A DNA stretch of 64,000 nt from Cylindrodendrum hubeiense (GCA_014621425.1 JAANBB010000209.1:1-64000), one strand, 5' to 3'; positions 1-13,720 are shown, counted from the stretch's first letter. Numbers and translations are program-made. The notes: generated by a model from the sequence alone, not told the origin.

Positions 1-3000
1 CCATCTCAGGAGCCTCAGCAACTGCCAGCTGCAGGCCCTTGGGCACGTTTTTTACAGAGGGCCGGCAGAGGGGCCACAGTCGGTTAGACCACTGACGCGC
101 CCCCCCGCCAACCCTGGTGCCGGGGCACCCTGTTAGCGGCACTGGTATGCCTGGCAGAGGCGGCATCTGGCACGGTGCAGGATGAGGCCAGTCCCGGCGC
201 GTCCCAATCCTGCACGCAAGCTGCACGAAGGGCCTTTCCGGGTGACTTTGCCACTTGGGTTCGACGACAGATGTTGATCTTTTGACTTTAGGGTTGATCG
301 TTTTGTGTGCCCTCAGTTGCCGTAGGACCCTGAGGAGAGCTGCATTGGGGCGACGGAACAACCACGGATGACCCCTGAGTCCACGGGGAGACAAGACACA
401 CTAAAAATCCGTGGCAGACCAGACCCAAAACCTGTAAGCGCGGACCAAAATACCTCCCAAGGCCTGGGCGAACTGGGGAAGGAAAAAGTCAAAACCCAAC
501 AAAAAACGTCGGAGCTTTGGCTTTCTAGGCCATCGCCCTACTCCGATGGTTTGGGACCGCTTGGTCGTCCGCCAACTTACCGGAAACCCGCCCAGCTTCT
601 GCCGGACTCGACCTAGGCGCGGGCTCGGACTGTCTTCGTATTACTCCACGGTACCTCCGTCGCTACATCCAAGCACGCGGCGAATCCACGGACGGCCTGT
701 GTACTCGCGGTGTCTGGGAAGCTTCCATCTGGCGTGGGATGGACAATGAGGGGTAAAGTAAGCCACCACGAGGATTACGTACCAACGACGCTCCGAGGGG
801 GTGGAAGCAGGCGTCTGGGACATATGCGTCGCCCCGGATTCGACGATGGTGATCCAGAGACCCAAAACAACACGGCCTGTCTCGCCTCCACAGCCCGCAC
901 ACAGCCAGCGCAGCGCCCTCAGCCATGTGTCACTCCCACGTCTACGCAAGTCGGTTCGTCGGTGCTCCGGGCGCTGCACGTGTAATCACCCACATCTCGT
1001 TGGCCCACTGCTGGCCTTCGCCCGGGGGGACGGCGCGCAGCTGGGAGCTTCCTGAGGAGATTCTTCCATCATGGCCCCGTAGCAGAACCCACCGTGACGA
1101 TGGGGTGGTCCCTTTTTTCTCCAGACAAGGAGCAGGCCTGGAGCTGCAGACCCAGTTGGGGAACCTCCCGTCGGCGGCGGCGAATCGACGGGCGAGGAAT
1201 TAGCGGAATGACAGCATGCGCATGTTTATGCTCATGCTTTGATGTGCGCTGCAGTTACGCACACGCGGAATATCAACGTAACTCCTGCTGGACTAACTCC
1301 TGCTGGATTCGCTACATACACTCGCATGGATCACGGGACCTCGCGCACAAGAGACACAAAGTTCAATGTTGGACGACAATGAACTGCCACAAATAGTTTA
1401 TGCTGCAGGACTAACCAGGCAGAGGAGCTTGGGCTCCCGAGACGCCCGTGGAGTGAGCCGTGCGGACGGCCACTCAAATGCCTGTCCCAAGGGCAAGTGT
1501 ACAAAGTACGTACCAAGGTTTGCAGCTCATTCCCTAGAAAGTAAGGTACGCAGCATCATGTCCTAGCCGATCGTCTGGCCGGCTCCCTAGGAGTGGTGTG
1601 GTGTCGTTGCTGGCGACTGGCCGGACTGGAGAACCGAACATTTGGCGGGCCCCCGGCGCTGGAGCTACGAGAGCGGCTAGTGCACAGAGGGATAGACCCG
1701 TCTAGACCTCCCTGGAGCCACTGGCCAGGGCCCCCAATGTTCTGCACTCCTCTCGTCGTCATTCTGGTGTCTTGGCCTGTGTCTATGTTTGGCCGTTGAG
1801 TCTCGCAGCTCACGCAAGTCAGCTGCCTGGGGTGACATACTCCAACACGTGCTGTGATGGGCCTCAGAAACATGGTGATGAGAGAGAACTAATCTCAGTA
1901 ACCTGTGGGCTATTGATGGACTGAACCCCTAGCTTACCGCTCATACATACATCTTACGACGTCGTACTGGGCACGCATAAAATTATCACTTGACTCGGTC
2001 ATCTGGCATTGTTTAGATCCTATGCGATGCAACGCATTCACCCGGGCTTCTGCTCATGAATGAAACACTCACAGTTGTAATTCCCTTCTCAATACACGTG
2101 TAGGTGTCACACTGGGCCCCCACGGAGCCGCGACAGGGCGCACATCCTTTTCTGCTCTCTCGGGACTCCAGCTGCGTGAGTTGCCAGTGTGGGATGCGGC
2201 TGTTGGGTTTATTTTATCCACCTCGCTCGCCTCCAGTCCCACTGCATCCGCTGCGTGTCGATGCCGCACTCTCAGGTCCCCGTCTCGATCCATTCCGGAT
2301 CCTACCGGACGTGCGCTGCGCGTCAGAGCGTGGACTATTGAACGGAGAATAATAAGAGAATTTTTCGGACGTAACCTACTCGTACATCGCATTGATGCGA
2401 GACACTAGGTTTGTTGTTGCTGTCGTTGCTGTCATGGGCGTCAAGACACTCAACTTGGCTGGTTGGTCTCAGGGCGAGTACGTACCCCCATAGTTTCTAT
2501 GACGGCTGCTCCCAGCGCCGACTCACCCGTAATAGTGAGCGAGTGGCGGCGGCCGCCACCGACACAGACGCCGACGCCGACGCCGACACCGACACCGAAT
2601 CCCGTAATTACGGCTGCGTCGGACTTTTCAATTCCCCATGCCAGACGGCCTTTTGGGATCTTCCGGTTCCTTCAAACTACGAAGTAATGCGCCGCTGCGT
2701 GAGAAAGAACTAGAAAGACGTGTGGAACTGGAGTACGCGCAGGCGTATTACCAATCCAGTTATGGCCGAAGTATCCGTCGGCCACAGTCGTCTTTTACCT
2801 GCGTCTAACCATCCCCACCCAACGTCACTGGAGTTGAGGCTGACGGCTGACGCGCTGACGAGACATTGTCTCGCCTCAGCCTCAGCCTCAGCGTGTTTGG
2901 CTGGAAGACCTGCGTACAGGGGATTCGGGGAGCCACAATTCGTCTCTGGGACTGCGTAGCGCAGCCCTCTCCGCAGTCACGCTGTTCTAGGCTGCATGTC

Positions 3001-4816
3001 TGTAGCACAGCTCAGGGCGCATCGTTTCTATGTAGCCCAATCGTTCCAGAAGACCCTGGCAGCCGCCAACCGCATCCTCATTCCTGCAGAGATGCTCGCG
3101 TGTAGATCGTACCAGGCGAGATCACGGCCAGCATGGGTGCGAGCCTGCGGGTTGGGCCTCTCCACGAACACAGCCATGGGGATGATGCTGCTCAGGCAAC
3201 CTTTGGTCATCTTTGGTCTAGGCCTATGCATTCCCATCTTGAAACGCATCTGTCGCCCGGGGCGCATTGAACCCCCAGTTCCCCATAGCCTGGAGGCTGA
3301 CATACATCCTTGACGCGAACCAAAACTCTCACCGGACGACGGTCGGTCGCTGTCGCGTGCCCAACAACCCTTCTTCGGCCAACTCGTAGTGCCATGCCTG
3401 AACCTGGTCAAATACACACCGAGCACTGACCTTAGGCCCTGCAACGCGACCAATTTGTCACCATCCCACGTGAAGCAATACCACATTGCGACACCGAAGC
3501 GAGCGGGAGAGGCAGGCCCGATCCTGGAGCCCCAAACTTGCCTGTTTTGGACACCGAGATAACCTCCAGCTCCACGGGCCGCCCACTGTTTTGGGACCCC
3601 CGGCCGGCACACTTCCAAGCTCCCCCGGGCCAATGACTTAAGCTGTGGCGAGAGATCAACTCTCGGGGCAGGCAACTTTTGAGGCCCGCAGCATGGTAGC
3701 GTGGAAATAGGATGCCATGCTGCTTGTTCCCGGCACGGTTGTCTGCTGTCGTTGGTGGTTCATCAGCCTTGCTGTCATGGGTTCCATGCAGCGGTTTTCG
3801 GAGCCGAGTCATCCGTGAGACCGTCCGGGATCAAGCATTTGCTGATGAATGGGACCCGTGTTGCCAAGGTTGTTCTTCGAGTGAATTTAGGTAATTCGTG
3901 TCAGTCCGTGTTCTTTATTGGTTGCTGAAGACATGTACTCTTCTCGTTGAGTTGAAACAAAAAACACATCCATGCGTTAATAGATGGTGTCATGAGGGAA
4001 AGGGGGCCGTATGGTAGCATAGATGTTAGTTGGATGCAGCTGTGCCAGGGGTTGGCAATCGTTGGCATCGTTGTTGTGGGCAGACTTTTGCGTATCAGGG
4101 CCGATATTTGATTATATCTCCGAGTAATGCGGGGGAGTTATTCCCTGCATCCGACGCCCTCAGGATGTCCATGTTTTCATATCTTTGGATAGATAGAAAG
4201 ACCCCGAACTAATTCGATGTGTTAGAGCGTCGTCTCATAGTGCCCCCCTGTCATCATTCAACCCGTCGCTCCCTGGGAGCTATTGTGGGAGGATCGAGAT
4301 CATTGGTATAGCTTTATCTCTGAACTGTTATCAATACTTGGGGAGCGTACCGTGTCCACCCATGTACAATGATAAGGAGGATCCTGACCTGGCGGTGCAG
4401 GGTATTATCTGCCTCTTGCAAGAAATTTTTTCCTGGTTTTGTTTAATGAGATTACTGTCATTGACATCTGTAGTTTGCCAACTGCTTGTCAACATGATTA
4501 TATCACTCCACCAGCAGTAGCAGTATAGTGCGGTTTGCTGAATAATTGGCGACACTAGCTTGATGCCAGATTCCTCAATTTTAGTATGAGCCCCGGTTAG
4601 TTAACCTTTGATAACAAAGATAATATGCATGAATGTGTCTGTTACTACTTATTGATGGGATACGTGTATTTAATAAATGATCGTTGACGAGGACTAAGAC
4701 TAGACCTTTGGGGTTATGATATGACAATTTGATGGTATTAATTTGCCCGTAAACCTCAGCATCTATCCAACTTCGAGATGCGCAGCTCGAAGAATGCCTC
4801 AATCAAGGTTCCGCAG
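1..4816. other. Region without a recognisable gene
   Basis: Both strands were read. Open frames exist, the longest being 215 codons on the minus strand at 3028-3675, but none shows a recognisable domain, signal peptide or plausible splice pattern. The only structure seen is short simple repeats. This could be long intergenic DNA or an old degraded element; I see no terminal repeats or transposase motifs. Confidence 0.5.
2556..2598. repeat. GAC/GCC hexamer-like simple repeat
   Basis: A run of GACGCC and GACACC units occurs here. A second small run of CCTCAG units lies near 2872-2892. Both are low-complexity DNA with no evident gene context. Confidence 0.6.
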
Positions 4817-7800
4817 TTACCCATGGAGATGCTTGTCTGAAGGATCGCAGAAATCAGTCAGAAGACGATTGCAGGGATTTTCTTTTCTCAGAAGCTTCGC
4901 AATGCCAAGATGCAGCTCTTCCTCGGCCAACTTAATTGCCCTAGAAAATCCAAAGACAGGATCTGGCATCGCACCCTCGCTGAGAAGCAGCCGCACCATC
5001 TCCCACCTGCCGTGTTCAGCTGCGCCTTCCACCGCCGTGCGGCCTTCTTCAGGGGCCGCCGGTGCATTGACATGGGCTCCATGAGCTAGCAGGATTCGTG
5101 CTACCTCCATGTGTCCGTGGATTGCAGCGCCTTGCAAAGCTGTCACTCCTCCCTTTCTTGCCGGTGGGGCATTGACATCTGCATGGTGGCGGAGGAGTAG
5201 GTCAAGGATTTCCAAGTCAGGTGTTACAGATGACGCTGCGGCCTGAAGCGCAGTGCGACCGAAATTTGCACCTGCAGGGGCGTTGATGTCCGCGCCATTT
5301 TCGAGTAGGAACTCGACAATATTCGGGCATAGCTTCTTGGGAGTTATGGCGGCTTGAAGAGCAGTGTTAGAGATGTGTCGACTAATGTAGATGTTAGTTC
5401 TTACGTTATCTAAAGGGGTTCGAAAGAGTGCTTACTTGGTGGAACTCATTGAGGAGCTTAGATGAGTAATATAAAGATATTCTCTGCTTTCAAAAGCATT
5501 GATATTTGCGCCGTGATAGAGTAGAAGCTGGATAGAATCCATATCGCCTTGGAGTACCGCAGTTTGCAGTGGCATTCTCCCCGTCTGTACGTCTTCAATC
5601 CGGGCTCCAGCACGGAGCGTCAGTTTGAGGCACTCGGATTGTTTTGCGTCCACTAACTCGCAAAGTAGAAGATGCGATTTACCATCCGCACGGTTGATTG
5701 GGGCCCCAAGCGCAAGAAGCCTCTGGAAAATGGACACGAAATACTCCTCGATCAGTCGACCCTGATTGAAAGCTTGAACTGTGACTTCCAAGATAGTTGG
5801 TTTGTCTGTTGTAGTCGCCACAAGTCTGACATTGGCTCCAGCATCAATCAGACAGTCCACCATCCTCCTATGACCCATTTCGAGTGCTGCATAAAGTGCG
5901 GTTTTCCCATTGGGACCGTTGCTCGGCGGTAGATTCACGTCTGCGCCTCGAGAAAGGAGATATTGCATGACTGCAAATTGGCCACCGCTTACTGCTGCTT
6001 GTAAAGGGCTATTCCCATGAATCCCATACTGATTGATGGGAGTCCCCATATCAAGAAGTTCACCGCAACTTGAAATATGACCCGTCTTCGCGGCACAGAC
6101 TAGGAGGGCTAAGCGAACCCAAGTTGCATTATAACCTGATTGAAGTAAGACGGATAGGATCCGGTGTATGGTATTGACTTTTTGCCCGGGAAAATTAAGT
6201 TGACGATTTAGATTCTCAGATATGTGGCAAATCTTCTGAGCTGTTTTCTTACCCATGCTCGCCCCGGCTTTGAGTAGAAGATAGACAATATCCGGAGATT
6301 CGGTATGGTGTCTCCTAGCCGCTAGAATAATTGGTGACTCTCCTTCAGTCCCTTTTTCATCTGTGAGAAGAAGACGAGCAACCCGAGCATCGGGGTCTAC
6401 CCCCCGACATAGAAGTGTTCCGACAGCGCTGACTTGTCCCAACTCGACAGCCTCACAGAGCGCGCGCTCCAAAGCCACCGTTTCAACGACGCCGTGTTGA
6501 AGAAGAATACGAGAAAGACTTTGATTGCCATTCTCTGCAGCGTCGATCAATTTATAGACATCCGGTTCATTATTTGTTGGAACCCTTTCACGAAGCATCG
6601 CATATATCGTCGACGACGTCGTATATGCGAACTCAAAGATGCGTCGCCCAAGAACCCTTTGATCAGCATTGAATCGGGCCCCTGCTTCTAATAAAATCTT
6701 TGTGGTATCAACGTGACGCTGCTGTATTGACATGGTAAGGGCAGTCGCTTCAGAACGACCTTGGGGAAAGCACTTGTTGATATCAACTCCTAAGCTGATT
6801 AGGTAGTTCACCATAGCGCTACTACCACTCCTAGCAGCATAGGCAATGAGGGGAATGCCACCAAGGACGGAAGTATCGTTGAAATCCACGCCATTGGACA
6901 CCAAAAGTTTAGCTAGCTCGAGACTTTCCACTCGAATGGCGCACTCGAAGAGTCCTGCCCCCAAGGGTCCCGATAGGTCACCGCGATGAATTTTTGTGAG
7001 ACTTAGAAATTCACTGAAACTCGCAAATTTCTTGAAGTTGATGATTCCTGAAAATTTGCAACATGCTCTCAGCAATGCTGGTCCGAAGGCAAGGGCGTCA
7101 GCCAGCGCTGTTTGTAAAAATCCAGATAGCTGAGACATGGATTCCTGATTGCTGACCCAGTCGAGGAAACTTTTGATTTCCTCGCCACCCAAAAAGTTAT
7201 TAGAGATGAGGTATGCGATGACTAAAAGAATAGGATAGAGCGACTGATCCCTAGCGGTGCCAAAATATATAATAATTGGGAAAGAGTTTGATAGTCGACG
7301 GTTCCTCGAGTAGCATAATATATTTTCAACAAGCTCAGCCAAAGGTAACAAAACTTCTAGCCGCGAATCCGCATCAATAAGTTTTGACAAAACCCATCCT
7401 TTACGAAATGGGTTTACATACACATGTGGTGAGCTAGAGCCGGCAATATTACGCCGGTTTCCCTGGGCAGCCCTAAGATTGCGAATCTCTGGAATGAGGG
7501 AAGATATTCCTGCATTATTTTTTAGTGGGCTGAGGTGGGATATTTGAGGGTAATGAAATACCTGGTAAGTTCCAGAATGATGTGAATGGCCGCTTAGGCC
7601 CATTCTGCGACCACGAAGGGAAAATTGTTCCTGAACTGAGGGAATCTGAGAGAAGTTGCTCTTGAGATAAGGCACTCTGCCAACCTTCAACATCTGCTGT
7701 TGTGCTCAGATCTTGATCCGTAGGAAGCAATGAGTTGAATAGTTGATGAGTTGTTTCAATTGAATCAGGGTGGCAGAAGCCAATGTCAGTGTTGACAGCC

Positions 7801-8463
7801 AGCTGAGCGCTGAGATCGACGTCAATGTCATTTAAGTCAATCACCTGATCGGCCATGAACCTGTTGTCGATCGAGTTCGTGTGATGTACCTCGTCAATGT
7901 TTTCCTGAACCTCCGCAGCTCCCGCGAGATCAACAGTACCGTTGCAATCATGAAATGAGGCCGATTTGACATTAGGTCCGGCTGGGGTCCGGATTTCTAT
8001 ACGATGCCGAGCGACTGTGTCGACGCCCAAGTCTAGCCAATTATTAGGAAAGCCGTTGCGATGAAGGGTTGGATCGGATTATAGTAACCTATTTCAGTGG
8101 CTTCACTTTGGCAGTTCTTGGAGTACCGCCGGACAGCCCTCACAGTGCTATCCAATTTGAGACGTTTGCCATGAAGATAGACAACTGATGCTGTGCCTCG
8201 TGCTTCTCGTTTTCGAATCTCATGGATAACTGCAATCCATTCGTCGGAGCGCAGGTTCTTCAAACCTCCAAACTTGGACTTGAACTGTCTGGGACTGCCG
8301 CGGTGTTAGCTTCCATAACGAGGAAATTCGTTGTGGTAAGAGCTTACGTAACAGAGAGGTGATGGGTGTCGTTGAGGCGCTTGAGAGTCTCCTTGGCAGT
8401 CATGTCGTCATCCAAGTACCAGCGGATGATATCCTGCTCGTACAATTTCCAATCGACAGACAT
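4817..8463 (-). CDS. Clr5-domain ankyrin-repeat protein
   Basis: Five exons on the minus strand: 8463-8348, 8294-8089, 8032-7562, 7509-5436 and 5381-4817, giving 1143 residues. All phases close, and introns are 52-56 nt with clear branch points near the acceptors. Residues 3-55 look like the fungal Clr5 domain: a W-x2-Y-E-x-D-I-I-R-W-Y-L start and an R-Q-F-K-S-K-F-G-G-L-K-N end, rebuilt exactly by splicing intron 1. Residues about 110-260 are acidic and Ser-rich. About 265-440 are helical with no family I recognise. Ankyrin repeats run from about 447 to 1105, with repeated G-A-D/N-I/V-N turns. The last exon carries the final three repeats. Clr5-ankyrin proteins are common and expanded in Sordariomycetes. 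The domain is named from a fission yeast heterochromatin factor, and the ankyrins would bind protein partners. The cellular role is unknown. Intron 2 uses a weak GTTACT donor, the least certain junction. Confidence 0.82.
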
Positions 8464-8944
8464 GGCGGAATTGTGGAAACAAGCCCTGAAAAGCAAGAAT
8501 GGGAAGGGCGGCAAGAGTCACTGAGATGAATTCGAATGTCAAATCTCAATGCACCTCGTGGATTGGGACTAAAAACTCCTCATGGACTATGCCATGGCTT
8601 TATAGGATCGACGGCCGGGCCTTTTGGCATTTTCTGGCTTACTTTGGACTTTTTGGGCAGGCAGCTATTGGATGCCTTATTTCTTGACCTTCCGCCACAT
8701 TATGCACAGGACTTCTGGTTGCCGTACTACACCGTGGCACCAGGTGTACCAATCAAATGCCCAATGCGAACCGTGCGGGGACCTTGGGCGATGCCAAAGT
8801 CTCGGGATTTTTGACAGAGCATGGGTTTGGCATTCTGCGATTTGGCCTTTCGGCAGCCCGATTCGGCTTTAGAGAGGAATGTAGGAGATTGAGTACCATT
8901 TTCTTAATAATCCGTTGTTGAATGAGCACTTCCGAGTTGCTACT
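8464..8944. other. Intergenic, 5' region of the Clr5-ankyrin gene
   Basis: It separates the start of the minus-strand ankyrin gene from the stop of the minus-strand membrane-protein gene. It probably holds the ankyrin gene's promoter and the terminator of the other gene. I see no distinct motif. Confidence 0.5.
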
Positions 8945-10354
8945 CTATACTCTATCTCTATTTTCAATAATAGTTTCACTCGTCACAAAGATATTCCTGG
9001 GACTACCAATCTGACGCGACTGCTCGTTGATGCTCTCATCTGATGCTCGCGTCGCCTGCACGGTCGTTTTTTGTTCACTGAATTTCCCGTCCATAGGACC
9101 CAACTCCCACGCCAAATGCTCCTCGCTCTCCGGCATTTGCTTGAAACCCGTAGACCGAGGATGCGAGGGGCCTAGGCCCATTCTACCTGCTCCACCCCCG
9201 TTGGATTGAGATCTGGCGGCTCGTGCGCTGCTATCTTTCTGGGAGCTGCGCAGGCTGATTCCGAGCCAGCGGAGGGCGGTGCGGTCGAAGACGGGGCGGA
9301 GCATCGGGCTTGATGCCACCATCACAGCGATTCCGGATTGCAGGATGCTGCTGATGGATGCCTCTGCAAAACTCTTCGTGATGTTGTTAAAATCAATGTT
9401 GTAGACATAGTATAGGCGGACGCATGAGAAAACAATGGTCCTATACATGGCGTTAATAAGCTGATCTAGACTCGCCAGGTTCGTTGCTGCGAGAGGACAA
9501 CCTACACAAAACCCGCCCCGAAGACGCCGAGTAGTGCCACCTTGTGTGCCCGGTTCATTTGTAAGTCGTAGACCATTTTCATGGGCAACGCCACGATGGA
9601 GACCTCGGAGATAATGTCCAAGACGGCGACGGCTGCGTAGGCCTTGACATTATCACCGCATTCTTCCGGCACGGCCCCGCCCCAAGCGCTTTCCACAGGC
9701 TTGCAGATGACGAAGGGGAGTATTATTGTATACATGGACCAGGCAATACACATTGCTGTTACGGCCCAAGTCGCCACGATAAACCATAGGCCGGCCGTGC
9801 GGAAAATGCGTCGGATCATGCAGATGACAGCGATCTTGATGAAGCCAAGACAAAGCGCATAGAGCAGCTGGCATGCGAGTGCGATTCGAGAATAGTTGGT
9901 GATGACACTTGGGTCCAGTCGAGACATGTCGTTTCCTGCGCCGCCGACGGCGACCGCTGCGATTTGTTAGCGTCTTCATGTCAATGCGAGAGGGCCAGAC
10001 TCACCAAGGATAAACGAGGCAGCAACACCATAGTATAGGATCTAGCAGGTGTTAGGAAGTTTGAGGTTCGGATTCGCGTCGTCAGCGGTGACGTGTTGGG
10101 AGAAAGTCGCAACAGACCTGGCCAGCAAAGTATAGATAGTCTTCGACATGATACTGCGTCTTTCTGATGTTGCGGGAAATGATTCGCATCACCGTCCACG
10201 CGGTTGTGAAGGCCACCATGATGACCGAGGCGGCGACGAGTGACTTGCCATATTGATTGAGCGGCGGGAATGGGCCTGTTATCAAAGGGATGGCTGATGA
10301 CTCGGCATCTGACTCTGTCGCGCGAGCGGCAATGTTGTGGTCAAGTGGAATCAT
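8945..10354 (-). CDS. Fungal rhodopsin-like integral membrane protein
   Basis: Four exons: 10354-10118, 10041-10005, 9956-9506 and 9440-8945, giving 406 residues. The 37-nt second exon is required to join the second helix in frame. The protein has about seven hydrophobic segments, beginning with one at residues 34-52. It shows the N-Y-S-R-I-A and C-K-P-V-E-S-A-W-G signatures of the large fungal family annotated as integral membrane protein or rhodopsin-domain protein (PF20684-like). The last helix is followed by R-P-V-F-D-R-T and a hydrophilic tail with a glycine-rich stretch, also typical. These proteins resemble PTH11-type receptors in topology, but most have no known ligand, and no retinal-binding lysine is claimed here. 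There is no N-terminal CFEM cysteine domain. It ends 481 nt upstream of the ankyrin gene on the same strand. Confidence in the family is high; the function is unknown. Confidence 0.85.
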
Positions 10355-11981
10355 TGTCAGATCACCTCAAGGGATGTCGTGAGGGACAAGCCTCGTCGCA
10401 CTGGAAAATAATGTCGGGATGAAGGGGTTTGGAGGTAGGCTTGCCTGGCATAGAATGCTCCGTAAGTTGCGTCAAATGTTTAACCATATATGCTGTTTAT
10501 TTCTAAACCAACAAAGTTGCCGTAAATACAAGGGAAAGGGAGGGAATTAGTACATCGTCTCAAGACGCCCCAAGCCTTAGAATTGTGTGGCGATAATTCC
10601 AAGGCCACAAGTTAACAGGCAACCTGACATGTTGTGTTGCATTCAAGACTGGGCAGGCAACGCCACAGGACGTGAGACGCCTCGTGGCCGTAAAGGGAAG
10701 CGACCCGAGAACATCACGGCGACAATCCAGCTAAATAGGCCACCCTCCGGTCGCTTTTTGGGACATATATGCAGGTATTACGGCGACCTCCCTGGCTCAA
10801 GGACTTTGCGTCGTTTGGCGGTCTCCTGTAAGCAGCCATTTCCTCGGGCGCGGAAACGGCTGTGCCTCCTTGGCCCGTCTTGGCTTTGGGCGGCGTAGGA
10901 AGAGAGTTTATCACCATGCATACCCCTGGGCTCCCGGATGTAACAGTATCCGTATTAGTGCTAGATGCCGTCAAGGTTATTGGAATAGGAAGGTGATCCT
11001 GAATACATTGCGGCAAAGACGGGTTCTCCCACTCGCTGGTGCATCGACGGCAACCTCTTTGCTGGGTCCGAGAGTTCATTACTGCAGACGGGAAATGTTG
11101 GGGTCGGGCGCACCGCTGCGGCAAGTGGCCGAACCCTGGCCGATCCAGGATTTACAAATCAAGCATGAAGTTAACCCTGTTATAGGTGGAATACCCATGT
11201 ATCTTTCGGCCGAGGCTGAAGTTGATCGATCAGGATATGCCGAACACTCTTGCCTCGGGCCCGAACTGCCTTTTACGTTGCGTTCCTGAGCAAGGGTCTT
11301 CCGCCACCCGCTACAACGCGCCCTACGGTGTACCCTCGAGGTCTGGTAATACCCAATGTAAAGGAAAATACGACGTGAGTGGTGTGGGTTGGGTTGCATC
11401 GGTTGGAGGAAGGAATTGAGTAGTTCATTGTCCCATAAATTAGGCATGGATACATGCAGCGTGATCTCTAAGCAACACAGATCCTCACACAGTCGTGGAG
11501 TTTTCGCACGCAATCCGAGACCCCCCTCTTGCGATTTGTTCTCCCATATCAGCCCTCGTTTATTTCTAGGTCACTGCAATATGTCTCTGTCAAAATGCAA
11601 ATTCTATGTGGATTAGCGGGAGATCTATCGAGGCTAAAGATCAGCACGAACCCGTCGCTAAGTGACATACGACTCTTACCACCCGGTCGGTCAGATCTTT
11701 CGCCCGAACCCTGCATGCTAGTTAAATTTGAAGCCCCAATATTGGATGCCCCTGTATTCTTTGCTGGCTTGGAAATGCGGCTTGGAAATGCAGACTCACG
11801 GGCTCGGAGCCCCGGGCAGCCCGGATCATGCACGCGCAGATTGCGATGCACCGTCTCCCACCTTTATAAGACACACAGTAGCATTCTACCTGCTTTCTCT
11901 CCCTCCCTTCTCAGCACCTCCATCCAATAGGCTCTGCAATTTTTCCGATTCGCTACCTTAGTCAGGACTTCTTTGGGTAAG
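10355..11981. other. Divergent intergenic region
   Basis: This 1.6 kb lies between the starts of the membrane-protein gene (minus) and GMC oxidoreductase 1 (plus), so it should carry both promoters. A minus-strand frame at 10714-11124 (136 codons) has no recognisable domain and was not called. The GMC-proximal 60 nt are pyrimidine-rich, as in many fungal 5' leaders. Confidence 0.5.
11863..11870 (+). promoter_or_regulatory. TATA-like element of GMC oxidoreductase 1
   Basis: TTTATAAG lies 112 nt before the GMC start codon and is followed by a CT-rich leader. The same spacing of a TATA-like element recurs at four other genes in this window. Confidence 0.4.
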
Positions 11982-13720
11982 ATGACTCTCTGGGATTACA
12001 TCGTGGTGGGAGGCGGTCTCGCAGGCTCGGTTATCTCAAACCGCCTTCTTGAGACCAACCCCTCTTTGAACATTCTTTTGGTTGAAGCGGGCATCAACGC
12101 CAACGACCGCCAAGACATTGTGTGGCCGAACTCAACCAATGGGCAGTTTGGCGAGTTCGACTGGGTCTACTACTCTGCGCCACAAGTCCATCTGGACAAT
12201 CGGAGCATCGCCTCGAACTCTGGCAAGGGTCTTGGTGGAAGCACCCTCATCAACGGAGGTGGGTTTCAGAAATGCTTAGCTGAAAAGAACTTGACTAATG
12301 CGCCGCAGCCTTCTGGGTTCGTGGCCACACCGTCGAATATGACGAGTGGGCCGACCTAGTCAATGATGATCGGTGGAGCTATGAAGGCCAGCTGCCATAC
12401 ATGAGAAAGACGGAGACCTTCTTTACAGATGAAACGGACCTCGAACAGCATGGATTGGAAGGAAATGTAAAGGTTCAGTCAAGGATCTCGACAAACAGAT
12501 CATTCCCCATGCGCGAGCCCCTCCTCGAGTCATGGGACGCTCTTGGCGTATCGCAGCTCACTAGACTTGATGGCAACGCTGGTCACCCTATTGGTATCTC
12601 AGAGGCACAGGAGAATCGCGACCAAGGCCGCCGCCAGCAAACTTCTCGCGTCTACCCGCTCGATGGCATCACGGTTCTCACCGAGACCATGGTTGCCAAA
12701 GTTCTCACCACCAAGTCGGCAAAAGGAGCGATCACCGCGAATGGAATCCAGCTGCAAAATGGCACCAAGATCTACGGCTGTGAAACAATACTGACCGCGG
12801 GAGGCTACCGCACTCCACAGCTGCTCATGCTGTCTGGAATTGGTCCCGCCAAGACCCTGAAGAAGCACAAGATCTCGGTGGTTCTAGATCAGCCTCATGT
12901 TGGCCAGCACCTTCGCGACCATCCACTACTCGCAACCTTTTGGCAGCTGCAAGACCCTTCTGCCGGTTATGCTAGGGAGTCTGGAACCGCACTGTGGGAT
13001 GAGCCGCAGTATGGCCTGGGACTTGATATCGACTTCATCACCACCCTTCCTGTCCCCAAGGATGGTCTTGCTACCGCTATTGCCGAGGATGAGGGTGTGA
13101 CGCCTAATCCTGCGACTCACCGGCTACTCAAGCAGGATCGCGCGCATGTCTCTCATACAATGCAGTACTCGGGCGTCTCAACTGACGGTTCTGCGGTTAT
13201 GATGCTCACACTTCTGCTGGCCGTTCAGTCCGAAGGCTCTGTTACCATTTCCTCATCAAATATCAATGACCATCCGGTTATTAACCCGAACTTCTTGGGG
13301 ACGGAAGTTGATCGTTATGCCCTGCGAGAGGGACTCAGACATGACATCAAGCTGTTGACGAGCGACGAAACCGTCGTCGGCCGTGACATCATAAGCGGAG
13401 AGTTGAATGCGAATCCCCTTACAGTGGACTCATCCGACGATGCGATTGACGCTAGAATCCGTGAAGCAACTGGGTGAGTAACTTTGAATGACTGGCTGAA
13501 GTGAAAGACATAGACTAATTCTTCTCGCAGAGGATGTTACCACCCAATGGGCACTGCAGCAATGGGCAAGGTCGTTGACACGAAGCTCCGCGTTAAGGGC
13601 GTCAGCGGCCTACGCGTCGCGGATACATCTGTATTCCCGTTGTCCATCTCTGCCAACCTCCAGATCGCGACTTATGCGCTGGCGGAGCAGGCTGCCGTTA
13701 TTATCAGCCAGGGACTGTAA
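11982..13720 (+). CDS. GMC family oxidoreductase 1
   Basis: Three exons: 11982-12258, 12309-13473 and 13531-13720, giving 543 residues. The start is the ATG at 11982; an in-frame TTG lies nine nt upstream. Residues 7-18 form the FAD dinucleotide motif V-V-G-G-G-L-A-G-S with an acidic residue after the second strand (V-E-A-G). The G-K-G-L-G-G-S-T-L-I-N-G segment fits GMC signature 1. G-G-Y-R-T-P-Q-L-L-M-L-S-G-I-G fits signature 2. The C-terminal motif H-P-M-G-T-A-A-M-G supplies catalytic His485, and Asn523 sits where the partner His/Asn lies, so both active-site residues appear present. The substrate cannot be read from sequence; relatives oxidise alcohols, sugars or choline, or act in secondary metabolism. 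No signal peptide is seen, so a cytosolic site is likely. It lies 1.15 kb upstream of the metalloreductase on the same strand. Confidence 0.9.

Noticed and set aside
3028..3675. 215-codon minus-strand open frame
   Set aside because: Basic, low-complexity composition with no recognised family and no neighbouring exon that extends it.
10714..11124. 136-codon minus-strand frame with several cysteines
   Set aside because: It has no signal peptide at its start, no known pattern and no supporting splice signals.
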